From CAZFVY01 sp964522665 (lineage in GTDB: Bacteria; Verrucomicrobiota; Verrucomicrobiia; Limisphaerales; CAZFVY01): a stretch of 62,210 nucleotides of DNA. Position numbers and translations under genes: made by a program. The stretch is taken from NCBI GenBank assembly GCA_964522665.1, contig CAZFVY010000030.1, positions 1 to 62,210 on the forward strand. The letters run 5' to 3'. The notes under the pieces were generated by a model that was not told the DNA's origin, did not search any database, and saw only the letters and a program-made list of their open reading frames with translations. The number at the start of each line of letters is the position of its first letter. The stretch's first letter is position 1. This document shows, one piece after another, positions 8,404 through 16,389 of the stretch.

Positions 8404-8598
8404 ATGAAACGGCGCGTATCACGTTCACGGCCCGCGCGGCGGGTCCGCCTCCGCGTCGGCGGCGGCGTCCTGGCCGCGCTCGACCGCGCCGCGGGCCGGG
8501 ACGGCGTCACCCGCGCGGGATTCCTCCGCGCAGCCTTGCGCGAGCACGCCGCGCGCCTGGGCGTCACGGCGCCGCCACCCGCGACGAAACTCCGCTAA
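8404..8598 (+). CDS. small ribbon-helix-helix-like protein
   Basis: A 64-residue basic protein: an Arg-rich N terminus, then RRVRLRVGGGVLAALDRA and DGVTRAGFLRAALREHAARL, which fits a beta strand plus two helices of the RHH fold. It starts at the predicted transcription start of the upstream promoter and precedes an HTH gene by 15 bp, so it is likely the first gene of a small operon extending towards 10.2 kb. Role inferred: repressor of its own promoter. Confidence 0.6.
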   Translation: MKRRVSRSRPARRVRLRVGGGVLAALDRAAGRDGVTRAGFLRAALREHAARLGVTAPPPATKLR

Positions 8599-8613
8599 AC
8601 GATTTTTCCCACC

Positions 8614-9084
8614 ATGGCCGCCATCACGATTGTCTCGCCCGCCTTCGAGCTGCGGCTGCCGTCGGTGAGTCCGTTGCTCCCGCTCGGCGTCCTCACGGCG
8701 TTGGGACGGCTGAGTGAGAAAGCGGCGCTGGAGTTGATCGAATGCGGCCGGATCGAATGGGCGTGGGACATCCGGCGGGCGGGCGCGGCCCGGCGCGAGA
8801 TTCGTGTTTGGCGGGACTCGCTTTTCGATTATCTGGCGCGCCCGCAACAGCCCGCCCGCGGCGCCACCGCGACCGCGCTGCCCGAGCTTTGGCCCCACTC
8901 GCGTCCGGCCCTGCGTTCGACCGAGTTGACCGGTCTTTTCTGTTGCTCCTCGACCCACATCCACGCGTTGGCGCGCGACGGCCTCCTGGAGGCGCTCGAC
9001 GCGCCGCGCCGTGGTCCGTGCGGGGCGATCCGCGTCTCCCGCGCGAGCGTCGAGGCGTTCCTGCTCCGACGCCGGGTCGCTTGA
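8614..9084 (+). CDS. helix-turn-helix protein, excisionase-like
   Basis: A 156-residue protein without a clear family. Two segments resemble winged-helix/excisionase elements: residues ~28-60 (LGRLSEKAALELIECGRIEW) and residues ~102-150, where TELTGLFCCSSTHIHALARD followed by DGLLEAL and GAIRVSRASVEAFL mimics the MerR/Xis layout of an HTH, a wing and a SRxSVxxFL end. Such proteins act as directionality or regulatory factors in mobile elements. The context (small DNA-binding proteins, DnaA-like protein) agrees with an integrated-element remnant, but no integrase is visible. Confidence 0.55.
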   Translation: MAAITIVSPAFELRLPSVSPLLPLGVLTALGRLSEKAALELIECGRIEWAWDIRRAGAARREIRVWRDSLFDYLARPQQPARGATATALPELWPHSRPALRSTELTGLFCCSSTHIHALARDGLLEALDAPRRGPCGAIRVSRASVEAFLLRRRVA

Positions 9085-9126
9085 GCCTTAAACCTTAATA
9101 CGTAAAAAACGAAACCTCGAACCACC

Positions 9127-9597
9127 ATGACAGACACAAAACTACGGGCGCTGGTCGCCCTGGCGGTCGGACTCGACCGCGAACTCGCGGAGAAATCCGA
9201 ACAACTCAAACTTCTCAAGGCGCAACTGATCGCCGAAGCGAACAGCCGTCCCGAGGAACAACTCGCCACCGACGGCGGCGGCAGCAGTTGGACGGCGCCC
9301 GGCTCTGACGGCTGCGCGGCGCGCGTCCATTTTCCCGCGCCGAGCCTCAAGGCGAGCGTGAACGGCGAGAAGCCGGCCGGCGCAAAACTCTTCGAAGCCG
9401 TGGGCAGATTCAAGGAGCAGTTGTTCACGCCGGCGCTCGCTTGGGAGCCGGTCCACAACTTCCGCGGCCGCGTTCGCGCTCTCTTCGCCGGCGCCGAGGC
9501 GGTGAAGATCATCCGCCTCTGCGAGACTTCCAGCAGCCCCCGCGTCAGTTTCGAAACCAAACCTACCGATGAAAACAGCCGCAAATCCGCCGCCTGA
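9127..9597 (+). CDS. hypothetical protein with N-terminal coiled coil
   Basis: A 156-residue protein I do not recognise. Residues 10-40 (VGLDRELAEKSEQLKLLKAQ) form a likely coiled coil; the middle has SSWTAPGSDGCAARVHFPAP and LKASVNGEKPAGAKLF, the latter resembling small phage recombination or replication accessory proteins only weakly. It follows a TTAATACGTAA motif related to the operator-like repeats upstream, and overlaps the DnaA-domain gene by 29 bp, so the two are probably co-expressed. Confidence 0.6.
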   Translation: MTDTKLRALVALAVGLDRELAEKSEQLKLLKAQLIAEANSRPEEQLATDGGGSSWTAPGSDGCAARVHFPAPSLKASVNGEKPAGAKLFEAVGRFKEQLFTPALAWEPVHNFRGRVRALFAGAEAVKIIRLCETSSSPRVSFETKPTDENSRKSAA

Positions 9598-10189
9598 AAC
9601 GCTCTCGCCCGAAGGCGATTCCACGCCGTCCCCCGCGTCGCTGGCTCCAGATGCCGCGTTGGGTCCAAGCGCGACCTCGGACGGCGCCGTCGCGTCCGCC
9701 CGCGCGGACGCCCGTGAAAACATCCCCGCCGCCGATCCGACGAGCGCGAAACCCACGGCGCCGGTCCGAGACGCCGCGCCGTCAATCAATCTGGTGTCGG
9801 CCAAGCTCGCCGCGCTCGAGTCCGCGTTCGCGGAATTGCGCGTCGCGTTGGGAATCTCCGCGGCGCCGCCGGACGGGGACGATCTCACGACCATCCGCGA
9901 ATGCGCCTGCGTCTATTTCGGCGTCTCGCTGGAGGACTTGATCAGCTCGAGCCGCCGCGAACGCGTCGCCGTTCCCCGAATGGCTGGCATCTTCGCCGCC
10001 ACGAACCTGACCGCCCATTCGCCCGAGGCCATCGGCCACGCGTTCCGGCGCAACCACACCACCGTCCTCTACGCCCGCCGCGCGATCCGCGACCGGATGG
10101 ACGTCGATCCCCAATTCCGCCAGCGAATCCAGCGTCTGGAAGAATTGGCAAAGGAACGGCTGGCCAAACGCCCGAGCGGGTTCGCTTGA
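9569..10189 (+). CDS. stand-alone DnaA domain IV-like DNA-binding protein
   Basis: A 206-residue protein. The first ~70 residues are Pro/Ala/Ser-rich. A short helical segment (SAKLAALESAFAELRVALG) leads into a domain matching the C-terminal DnaA helix-turn-helix (Bac_DnaA_C): VSLEDLISSSRRERVAVPRM, then NLTAHSPEAIGHAFRRNHTT, with the DnaA-box-reading signature present as N162-H-T-T-V166 (canonical DHTTV). The AAA+ domain III and Walker motifs of DnaA are entirely missing. It should therefore bind DnaA-box-like DNA without ATP-dependent melting activity. Likely roles are a plasmid/phage replication or copy-control factor, or a competitor of DnaA. It overlaps the previous gene by 29 bp. Confidence 0.8.
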   Translation: MKTAANPPPETLSPEGDSTPSPASLAPDAALGPSATSDGAVASARADARENIPAADPTSAKPTAPVRDAAPSINLVSAKLAALESAFAELRVALGISAAPPDGDDLTTIRECACVYFGVSLEDLISSSRRERVAVPRMAGIFAATNLTAHSPEAIGHAFRRNHTTVLYARRAIRDRMDVDPQFRQRIQRLEELAKERLAKRPSGFA

Positions 10190-10336
10190 GCAGAGTATTT
10201 GCTTCCGGGGAGGGCGGGGATTTCTTGCTCTTCGCAGGGCCGGCGGCAGCGCCGCCCGTCCGCCGGGCGAAATGCCTCGGGTGTTTCACATTTAGGCCAA
10301 CCATTTCGCCTACTTCCCATTGCCGCCGCGCGCGAT

Positions 10337-10768
10337 ATGGGGCACCTTTGGGGGCCAGTGACCTCGCCGAATCCGCCATCGCTCCAAGCCATCCGCGACG
10401 CCCTGCTCGCGCTGCACAAAACTTTGGTGGACGCGGAGCGGGTGAGTTACGAGCAGAGCGTGGGGCCCATCCAATCGCCGAATCACTTTTTCCAACTGCT
10501 GACGCAGGATCCGTGGTTTGCGTGGTTGAATCCGTTGTCGCAACTCATCGTCGCGATGGACGAAGCCTTGGACGACAAGGAGCCGATGACGGACGCGGAT
10601 CGGGACGCCTTCGTGAACCAGACCAAGCTCCTGCTCGTGGCGACCGAGGACGGCCACGGGTTTTCCAGCCACTACTTCAACGCGCTCCAGCGCGATCCCG
10701 ACGTTATTTTCGCCCACGCCGCGGTGTCGAAATTGCTCGGTCCGCGGACGACTCCGCCGGAGAAGTGA
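10337..10768 (+). CDS. conserved hypothetical helical protein
   Basis: About 143 residues from ATG 10337 (GTG 10358 also possible; an upstream open extension from 10199 looks non-coding). The core LQAIRDALLALHKTLVDAER, then FFQLLTQDPWFAWLNPLSQL, IVAMDEALDDKEPMTDAD and LLLVATEDGHGFSSHYFNAL, is well ordered and all-helical, reminiscent of a small domain found in many Proteobacteria whose function I do not know. No metal site or signal peptide is visible. Confidence 0.7.
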   Translation: MGHLWGPVTSPNPPSLQAIRDALLALHKTLVDAERVSYEQSVGPIQSPNHFFQLLTQDPWFAWLNPLSQLIVAMDEALDDKEPMTDADRDAFVNQTKLLLVATEDGHGFSSHYFNALQRDPDVIFAHAAVSKLLGPRTTPPEK

Positions 10769-10861
10769 GCCGTCTGGCGCGCCAGCGCGATACCCGGCGG
10801 GCCGCCCGGCCTGAGGCGCGGAAACCGCCCGACCGACCGCGAATTCTCCACCAGCGACAAC

Positions 10862-12295
10862 CTACGGCCGCGGCTCTTTGATGACCTCGCCGTCCTTCAT
10901 GACGAAAACCACCTTTTCCATCGCGCTGATGTCGGCGAGCGGATCACCATCGACGGCGATCAGGTCCGCGAACTTGCCCACCTCGATCGTCCCGAGATCA
11001 TCGGCGGCGCCGAGCAAGGTCGCGGCGTTGATCGTCGCGGCCTGGATCGCGGCCAGGGGCGTCAAACCACCCCGGACGAGGGCGCCGAACTCCTTGGACT
11101 CGGCCTCGGGTTCATCATCGACCCCGTAGGCGATCTTCAGGTGATGCCGCAACGCCCGTTCGAACGCCGGTTGTTGCGCCGCGAGAATCGCCCGGCCTTT
11201 GGCGGCCATCACTTCGTCCGCGCCCAGCGAGGTGCCCTGCTCGACGCCGTGCTGAAAGGTGTAAAGCGTCGGCACCAGCCAGGTCCCGCGCTGCTCCATC
11301 AGGTCGGCTCCTTCTTCGTCCAACATGGTGCCATGCTCAATGGAATCGACGCCGGCGCGCACGGCCGCCTTGATCCCTTCCGTGCCTTCGGCGTGCGCCA
11401 TGACCCGTTTGCCGGCGCGGTGGGCCAATTCCACGGCCCGCGCCATCTGCGCCTCGCTCAACTCCTGCCGGTCGAAACTGCTGTGGGGATCCATGACGCC
11501 GCCCGTGGCCATCAACTTGATCCAATCCGCGCCGTACTTGAGATCGCGGCGGACGACGTCGTTCACCTGGTCCACGGTGTTGGCGATGTTCGGGCCGCGC
11601 GGCAGCGCTTGATCGGGCGCGAGCGGATCGGTGTCGCCGTGCCCGCCGGTGACGCTGACGAAACCGCCGGCGGAAAAGATGCGCGGGCCGCGAATCAGCC
11701 GTTGGACGATGGCGTCGCGCAGGGCGAATTGGCCATACGCGGCGTCGGCTTCCCCGGCATCGCGCAGCGCCGTGAATCCGTGGTCGAAGAGCATCTGTAG
11801 ATTGCGCACGCCCCAGAGCGCCCCCATCGCCGAGGACATCCGCAATCCGGCGGCCGGCGATTGGTCCCGCTGATTTCCGAGAATGTGCGCGTGGCAGTCA
11901 ATGAGGCCGGGCAGGAGGAGACGCCCCTTAAGATCAAGCGCTTGCGCGTCGGCCGGTGGGGCGGTTCCGATGGCAAGGCTAATGATGCGGCCGTTTTGAA
12001 CGACCACGACCGCGTTGGACGTCACGGCGCCCGTCCGCACGTCGAGCCATCGCGCGTGCGTCAAGGCCACTTTGACCGTCGAGGCCGGATTTGGTGAACC
12101 CTCCGCCGCGCCACGGATTCCTCCGGCGCCGACCGCGAGCGCTCCCAGCGCGAAAACCAAACTGCGGAATGCTCTGCTTCGCCCGGTGGGACCTTCGGCG
12201 TTCGGGCGACGGGCGGGCGCCGTTTCATTCGGCGCAGCGACCACTGGGACGATCGGGCGCGGCATGGCAAATGGGGAGGACAAAGTTAAGCTCAC
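10862..12295 (-). CDS. exported amidohydrolase (imidazolonepropionase/prolidase-like)
   Basis: A 477-residue metal-dependent hydrolase. A basic N terminus and hydrophobic stretch (FRSLVFALGALAVGAGGI) suggest export. Metal-binding and fold motifs of subtype-III amidohydrolases are in order: GLIDCHAHILG near residue 135, KLMATGGVMDP, AELAHRAGKRVMAHAEG-type segment VMAHAEGTEGIKAAVRAG, GVDSIEHGTML, then the C-terminal LGTIEVGKFADLIAVDGDPL. Family members hydrolyse dipeptides such as Xaa-Pro or cyclic amides. Substrate is not predictable here. ATG at 12265 is an alternative start. Confidence 0.88.
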   Translation of the reverse strand: MSLTLSSPFAMPRPIVPVVAAPNETAPARRPNAEGPTGRSRAFRSLVFALGALAVGAGGIRGAAEGSPNPASTVKVALTHARWLDVRTGAVTSNAVVVVQNGRIISLAIGTAPPADAQALDLKGRLLLPGLIDCHAHILGNQRDQSPAAGLRMSSAMGALWGVRNLQMLFDHGFTALRDAGEADAAYGQFALRDAIVQRLIRGPRIFSAGGFVSVTGGHGDTDPLAPDQALPRGPNIANTVDQVNDVVRRDLKYGADWIKLMATGGVMDPHSSFDRQELSEAQMARAVELAHRAGKRVMAHAEGTEGIKAAVRAGVDSIEHGTMLDEEGADLMEQRGTWLVPTLYTFQHGVEQGTSLGADEVMAAKGRAILAAQQPAFERALRHHLKIAYGVDDEPEAESKEFGALVRGGLTPLAAIQAATINAATLLGAADDLGTIEVGKFADLIAVDGDPLADISAMEKVVFVMKDGEVIKEPRP

Positions 12296-12517
12296 GTTTC
12301 GCCAAGTGAGCGGATCGGCTTGGGACGGAGCCTTGCGGGCGTATTCAACCCCCGGACCGGCGCGCGCGAAGCCGCCTTGGATTGGGCGTTACACGCGTTT
12401 TTTTGGGGAGAGCGGATCGCGCCTTGCGCGAAGCGGAGCGCGAAGAAACGCTCGGGCAAGCTGGGAAAAAACTGTCTCTCCTAGGTTCTCTTCTGAAGAG
12501 ACAGCCTTGGCCGGCGC

Positions 12518-12649
12518 TTACTTCTTCTTGCCAGCGGCCGGACGGGCGGCGGCGGCGGCGACGGCTTTTTTCTTCTGGTCGGCGCTGCTGGCCTTGGCGG
12601 TTTTTTGGGAGGTTTTCTTCTGGTTGGATTTGGGGGATTTGTCGCCCAT
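12518..12649 (-). CDS. small basic protein MGDKSPKS family
   Basis: A 43-residue protein beginning MGDKSPKSNQKK and ending GKKK. The MGDKSPKS N terminus with a Lys/Gln/Ala-rich remainder is shared by short, widespread, uncharacterised bacterial proteins that I recognise from many genomes. No fold is expected. It is too short for most gene callers, yet the exact N-terminal motif makes it credible. It stands alone between the amidohydrolase and the divergent YlbF-like gene. Confidence 0.75.
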   Translation of the reverse strand: MGDKSPKSNQKKTSQKTAKASSADQKKKAVAAAAARPAAGKKK

Positions 12650-12994
12650 ATTTTTTATGTGTTTCTGCGGGTTTAATAAGCTGCGGAATAACAGTTTCTC
12701 CGCAGGTCTAAGGCCAGTGTGCTCTCGAAAGTGGATATTGTAAATAACCGACGTAAAATATTCGTAACGCGTCCGGCGCCATTCAGGCGCCTTGGCCTCG
12801 GTAGAGACGCCGCGCCGCGCTCCGCGGTCTGGCGCGGTCCGGACGTACACCACTCAACGCCGTCGCGCCAGAGCCCGCCGAAAAACCCGCAGTTGCCTTT
12901 GTTTCGAGCTTGGGTAAGGTTGATGACAATCAGCTCCGGCCGACCGGCGACCTTTGGCTGGCCCGGGCGCAAGCCCGATTGACCCAATACATTT

Positions 12995-13408
12995 ATGACA
13001 ACGATGACCGAAGAAAGCGTGATTGTGCAAAAGACCAAGGAACTCTGCCAGGCCATCCTGGAACAGCCGGAATTCCAGGCGGTGCGCCAGCAAATCGACG
13101 CCTTCATGGCTGACGAAAAGGCCCGGACGCACTTCCAGTCGGTGGTCGCCAAGGGCGAGGCGTTGAGCGAGAAGCAGCAATACGGCCTGCCGATGGCGCA
13201 CGACGAAATCGCCGCCTTCGAGCAGGAACGCGAGTCGCTCGCGGCCAACCCGGTCGCCCGCGGCTTCCTCGAAGCGCAGGGTGAACTGCATAAAATCCAG
13301 GAATCGGTCAGCCAATACGTCTCCAAGACCCTCGAGTTGGGCCGCGTGCCCAATCCGGACGATTTCGCGTCCGGCTCGTGCGGCTCCGGCTGCGGTTGCC
13401 ACCATTGA
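12995..13408 (+). CDS. YlbF/YmcA-family protein with C-terminal Cys/His tail
   Basis: A 137-residue all-helical protein. Residues 8-115 match the YlbF/YmcA fold (QKTKELCQAILEQPEF, FMADEKARTHFQSVVAKGEA and NPVARGFLEAQGELHKIQES). In Bacillus, YlbF, YmcA and YaaT form a complex carrying two [4Fe-4S] clusters that modulates RNase Y. Here the protein ends in SGSCGSGCGCHH, three cysteines and two histidines in ten residues, a plausible metal or Fe-S ligand set. Neighbours give no functional hint. Confidence 0.85.
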   Translation: MTTMTEESVIVQKTKELCQAILEQPEFQAVRQQIDAFMADEKARTHFQSVVAKGEALSEKQQYGLPMAHDEIAAFEQERESLAANPVARGFLEAQGELHKIQESVSQYVSKTLELGRVPNPDDFASGSCGSGCGCHH

Positions 13409-13462
13409 ATTAAATCGGACGCCGGTCACGGCGGGACCGCCGCGCCCGGCGCCGCGCGCGCC

Positions 13463-13765
13463 ATGCTCATCGTCCACGTCCAGGTCCAGGTCAAGCCCGA
13501 GTGCGTCGAGGCGTTTCGCGCGGCCACCCTCGCCAACGCCCGCGCGAGCGTCCAGGAACCGGGCATCGCCCGGTTCGACGTCGTCCAACAACTCGATGAG
13601 CCGACCCGGTTCGTCCTGATCGAGATTTACCGCCACGCGGACGCTCCCGCTCAGCACAAGGAAACCGCCCATTATCAAACCTGGCGCGACGCCGTCGCCC
13701 CCATGATGGCCCAACCCCGCGCCAGCGCGAAGTACGCCGCGGTGTTCCCGCCGGAACTCGCGTGA
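13463..13765 (+). CDS. antibiotic biosynthesis monooxygenase (ABM) domain protein
   Basis: A 100-residue ferredoxin-like dimeric alpha/beta protein of the ABM/LsrG class: VHVQVQVKPECVEAFRAATL, EPGIARFDVVQQLDEPTRF, VLIEIYRHADAPAQHKETAH. LsrG-type members degrade phosphorylated AI-2 and others are cofactor-free monooxygenases; which applies here is unknown. It sits 54 bp after the YlbF-like gene on the same strand. Confidence 0.88.
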   Translation: MLIVHVQVQVKPECVEAFRAATLANARASVQEPGIARFDVVQQLDEPTRFVLIEIYRHADAPAQHKETAHYQTWRDAVAPMMAQPRASAKYAAVFPPELA

Positions 13766-13908
13766 GAGTGGGCGCCCGAGCAGCAATTCCAGCGTAAACG
13801 AGTGAGTTGATGCGCCCGCCGCATTGGGCGGTGGAAGGTTGGGGGGCGATGCCGGATCCCCCAGCGAATTCAGCTTCCGAGCTTCTCGCGTAAGTGGCTG
13901 TTGCCGCC

Positions 13909-14096
13909 GGAAAGCCCTCGCCATCGAGGTGAAATCGGGCTATGGATTGCCTATGAGAGTGGCGAAACGTTCACGGAGTAACCCGGTACCGCTGCGGCCG
14001 GTTGATCATTTTGCGAGTTGCTGTAACAAAGGCGAAATCAAGACGGAAAACCGGCTCACCAAGACCTGTGTCATCCGCGCGCCGAAGGACCCTTAA
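13909..14096 (+). repeat. diverged direct repeat, copy 1 (decayed coding sequence)
   Basis: About 190 bp, similar along its length to 15912-16117. It can be translated up to a stop with the segments VKSGYGLPMRVAKRSRS and EIKTENRLTKTCVIRAPKDP; copy 2 gives MKSGYGLLMRVGKRSR and EIKEENQLAKASVVRAPHDL at the same places. The conserved reading frame suggests both derive from a former protein gene, of unknown family, or from a mobile cassette end. Confidence 0.7.
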
Positions 14097-14153
14097 TAAC
14101 ACGGACGAAGAAAAGAAGGAGTTCAAAGCCGTAGCCGGTCGCGAGCGAAAAAT

Positions 14154-14894
14154 GTGATTTTCTTTTTTGACGAATCATTTCGCGAATCATTAGCGCATCC
14201 TGGCGTGTCGTTGGGCGCCCTGTGTGGGCTCGGGATACCTGAATCGCAACTCCGTCGATTGGCTGACGACATCTACGAGCTAAAGCACAAACATTTCGAC
14301 ATCGATTTCGCCCGAAAAGGCGAGATCAAAGGCAAAGAGCTTTTCAAAAACTACGTATTCGCCCTCCAAAAAATGGGAATCGTATCCAAGAACCTCGCGC
14401 TCGGCGCCGATCTCGTGGACCTCATTCACCGGAAAAAACTGCCGGTTTTTGGCTGCGTCTGTTTCGAGAAGGGCATCCAGAAGTTTCAAGCCGATGACGT
14501 AACTGCGCTCGACAAGACGTTCCGGTATTTATTCGAGCGTATTGACACTTGGATGAAGATCCACCGGCTTAATGAAAAGGCGCTGATCGTCTTCGATGAC
14601 CGCGATTACGGCATCAACAAGAAGAACGCGGAGGCAATCACCAACTTCTTCCAGCGCAGCGACCAAGGCGCAGCGATGGATTCCATCGTCCAGACGCCGC
14701 TTTTCGCAATTTCCCAGGCGCAAAATGTAGGACTGCAGCTCGCTGACTTGGTAACGACGATCATCGGGCTGCGCTTCGCGTCACATCAAGCGATCGCCCC
14801 GGTCTTCAGCAACCTTAAGCGGAGCATCCCGAGCTACGAGTGGAGCGACGGCACGATGGTGAGCGGCTTGAAAGTGTTGCGGAACGCCCGGTGA
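14154..14894 (+). CDS. DUF3800 protein
   Basis: A 246-residue protein starting at GTG 14154. DUF3800 features are the N-terminal strand with acidic residues IFFFDESF, the central LIVFDDRDYG and the C-terminal QTPLFAISQAQNVGLQLADL, giving the D/E...D...D arrangement of an RNase H-like fold. DUF3800 proteins occur often in accessory regions and beside defence genes, but their biochemical activity is not settled. The gene lies between the two copies of a 200-bp direct repeat and upstream of the large STAND NTPase, so it may belong to the same defence-type island. Confidence 0.85.
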   Translation: MIFFFDESFRESLAHPGVSLGALCGLGIPESQLRRLADDIYELKHKHFDIDFARKGEIKGKELFKNYVFALQKMGIVSKNLALGADLVDLIHRKKLPVFGCVCFEKGIQKFQADDVTALDKTFRYLFERIDTWMKIHRLNEKALIVFDDRDYGINKKNAEAITNFFQRSDQGAAMDSIVQTPLFAISQAQNVGLQLADLVTTIIGLRFASHQAIAPVFSNLKRSIPSYEWSDGTMVSGLKVLRNAR

Positions 14895-15258
14895 AAGACC
14901 GGCGAAAAAAGAGGCGCGCCGAGTGGCCTTTCGGCCCGCGGTCGGGACAAGAAAGCCCAACACTCGGCGCAAAATCTGCATTTTGCTAGCACAGCTCCCC
15001 GCACTTGTGCAAGCGTTTTTTGCTGGCATTAAGCTAGCACGGCCCAAACGAAAACGCCAGCCATAGGCTTTCCAATGCCAGCCGCGCGGACGACCTCCCA
15101 TCGGTCAATCTCGGCGCCACGTTCCTGTGTATGACCGGTGCGCGCACTCCGGTCGAGTCAAGGCGCCGTCCCCGCGCAAACGGTCTCGGGTAAGCGGTCC
15201 CATTAGCCTTATGAGCCGGTTGGTGACACGAACATGCGCAGACGCGGCGTGGGACCGC
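14895..15258. other. intergenic, no supported gene
   Basis: Contains two GCTAGCAC octamers (in TTTTGCTAGCAC and AAGCTAGCACGG) around a short GCACTTGTGC palindrome near 15.0 kb. No coding frame is convincing. Confidence 0.4.
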
Positions 15259-15486
15259 TCACTGGATAATGAACTTGGCGCCGCGCGTCACCGGGATTGG
15301 GGTCTCAATCTGTTTGACAAACTTGCGCGTGCCGTCGGGGAAAACCTCGTAAATCGCGCCGCCGAAAGACTGAAGCACGCTTTGGCCGGCCGCCAGCGTC
15401 CGCTCGCGAGCCGCCGCGAACGCGGAGCCCGACAGCGCCGGAAACTGGTTCTCCAAGTCTCGGATGTGCTTTTCTTCGTCGGCCAT
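15259..15486 (-). CDS. small hypothetical protein
   Basis: A 75-residue protein beginning MADEEKHIRDLENQFPALSG, an amphipathic helix with a long spacer helix, and ending in a beta-rich segment YEVFPDGTRKFVKQIETPIP followed by VTRGAKFIIQ. The balanced composition and charge pattern look coding, unlike the flanking DNA. I cannot name the family. An upstream extension to 15594 has poor composition. Confidence 0.6.
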   Translation of the reverse strand: MADEEKHIRDLENQFPALSGSAFAAARERTLAAGQSVLQSFGGAIYEVFPDGTRKFVKQIETPIPVTRGAKFIIQ

Positions 15487-15621
15487 AATAAACGCGTCCG
15501 CGGACACAATACCTTGGGTCTTGGGACCGAGCAAATCGATTTCTCCCGATCGATGTCGCGCGCGGCCCGAACCGAACTCTTCTACCGGCCCCACGCCCCC
15601 GCGCTCAAGTTAACGGCATCC

Positions 15622-15720
15622 TGTTTCGTCCCAGAGGGACCACTGAGACTTGCCCGGTCGTTTTAACGCCGGGTTCAAGCCGCAACGATCCAAAGTCCTA
15701 AAGGGACGGCTGAGCTTCAA
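15622..15720 (+). repeat. REP-like element, family B copy 2
   Basis: Carries GTCCCAGAGGGAC (15628-15640), a degenerate AACGCCGGGTT centre and AAGTCCTAAAGGGACGGC near 15.69 kb, the same modules as the copies at 7.5 and 37.8 kb. Confidence 0.65.
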
Positions 15721-15911
15721 AACCAGCGGGATTCGATGGCGTCACGACTCATCCGTCCACTCTGGATTGTCTGCGAACGGCAACGGGCGTTGAGTCTTGA
15801 CGCGTCCGCGCCAGCCTACGCGGACCTCGATCTGACATTGCCCGATTGTCAACGCCAACGAGCGGATTTCCGACACCAACCGCGAGGAGAACATCAACGC
15901 CTGTCATCGTC

Positions 15912-16117
15912 GTCGGAAAAGCGCCCGAAATGCTCTCGCCACCAGGATGAAATCAGGCTATGGCTTGCTCATGAGAGTGGGGAAACGTTCGCGGCGTGAC
16001 CTGATTCCTCGGCGGCCGGCGGGTTATTTCGCCAGTTGTTAAAGCAAAGTTGAAATCAAGGAGGAAAACCAACTCGCCAAGGCATCGGTGGTCCGTGCGC
16101 CGCATGACCTTGAATGA
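15912..16117 (+). repeat. diverged direct repeat, copy 2 (decayed coding sequence)
   Basis: About 200 bp, partner of 13909-14096 in the same orientation. Several substitutions and one in-frame stop (TAA in the segment reading FASC-stop-SKVEIK) show that this copy is not functional as one frame. The two copies bracket the DUF3800 gene and the 75-residue gene. Confidence 0.7.
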
Positions 16118-16389
16118 GCGCGGAGCGGAGTTTCAGGCAATGGGACATTTTCATGTTTCCATTCAGAAGAATTGGGCCGGCACGTCGCCTGGGGGGAACC
16201 GGATAGGGAAGCGTGGTCCACGTCAGCGGGTTAAACGGGTAGGGAGTCGCAGGGCTTGCCGCGCGATGCCCCATGTGCCATTCTCCACAAGGCTCCGATA
16301 AATCTGTGCCCTGTGTGAGCCGGCGGGCGAACGTCCGTTCGGGGTCATGGCTTTGAGGAGTTCGTGCTTAAAAAATTGCGAGAATCGAG

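Noticed and set aside
14985..15045. GCTAGCAC octamers as a CIRCE-like heat-shock operator
   Set aside because: The octamers are in direct, not inverted, orientation and no chaperone gene follows.
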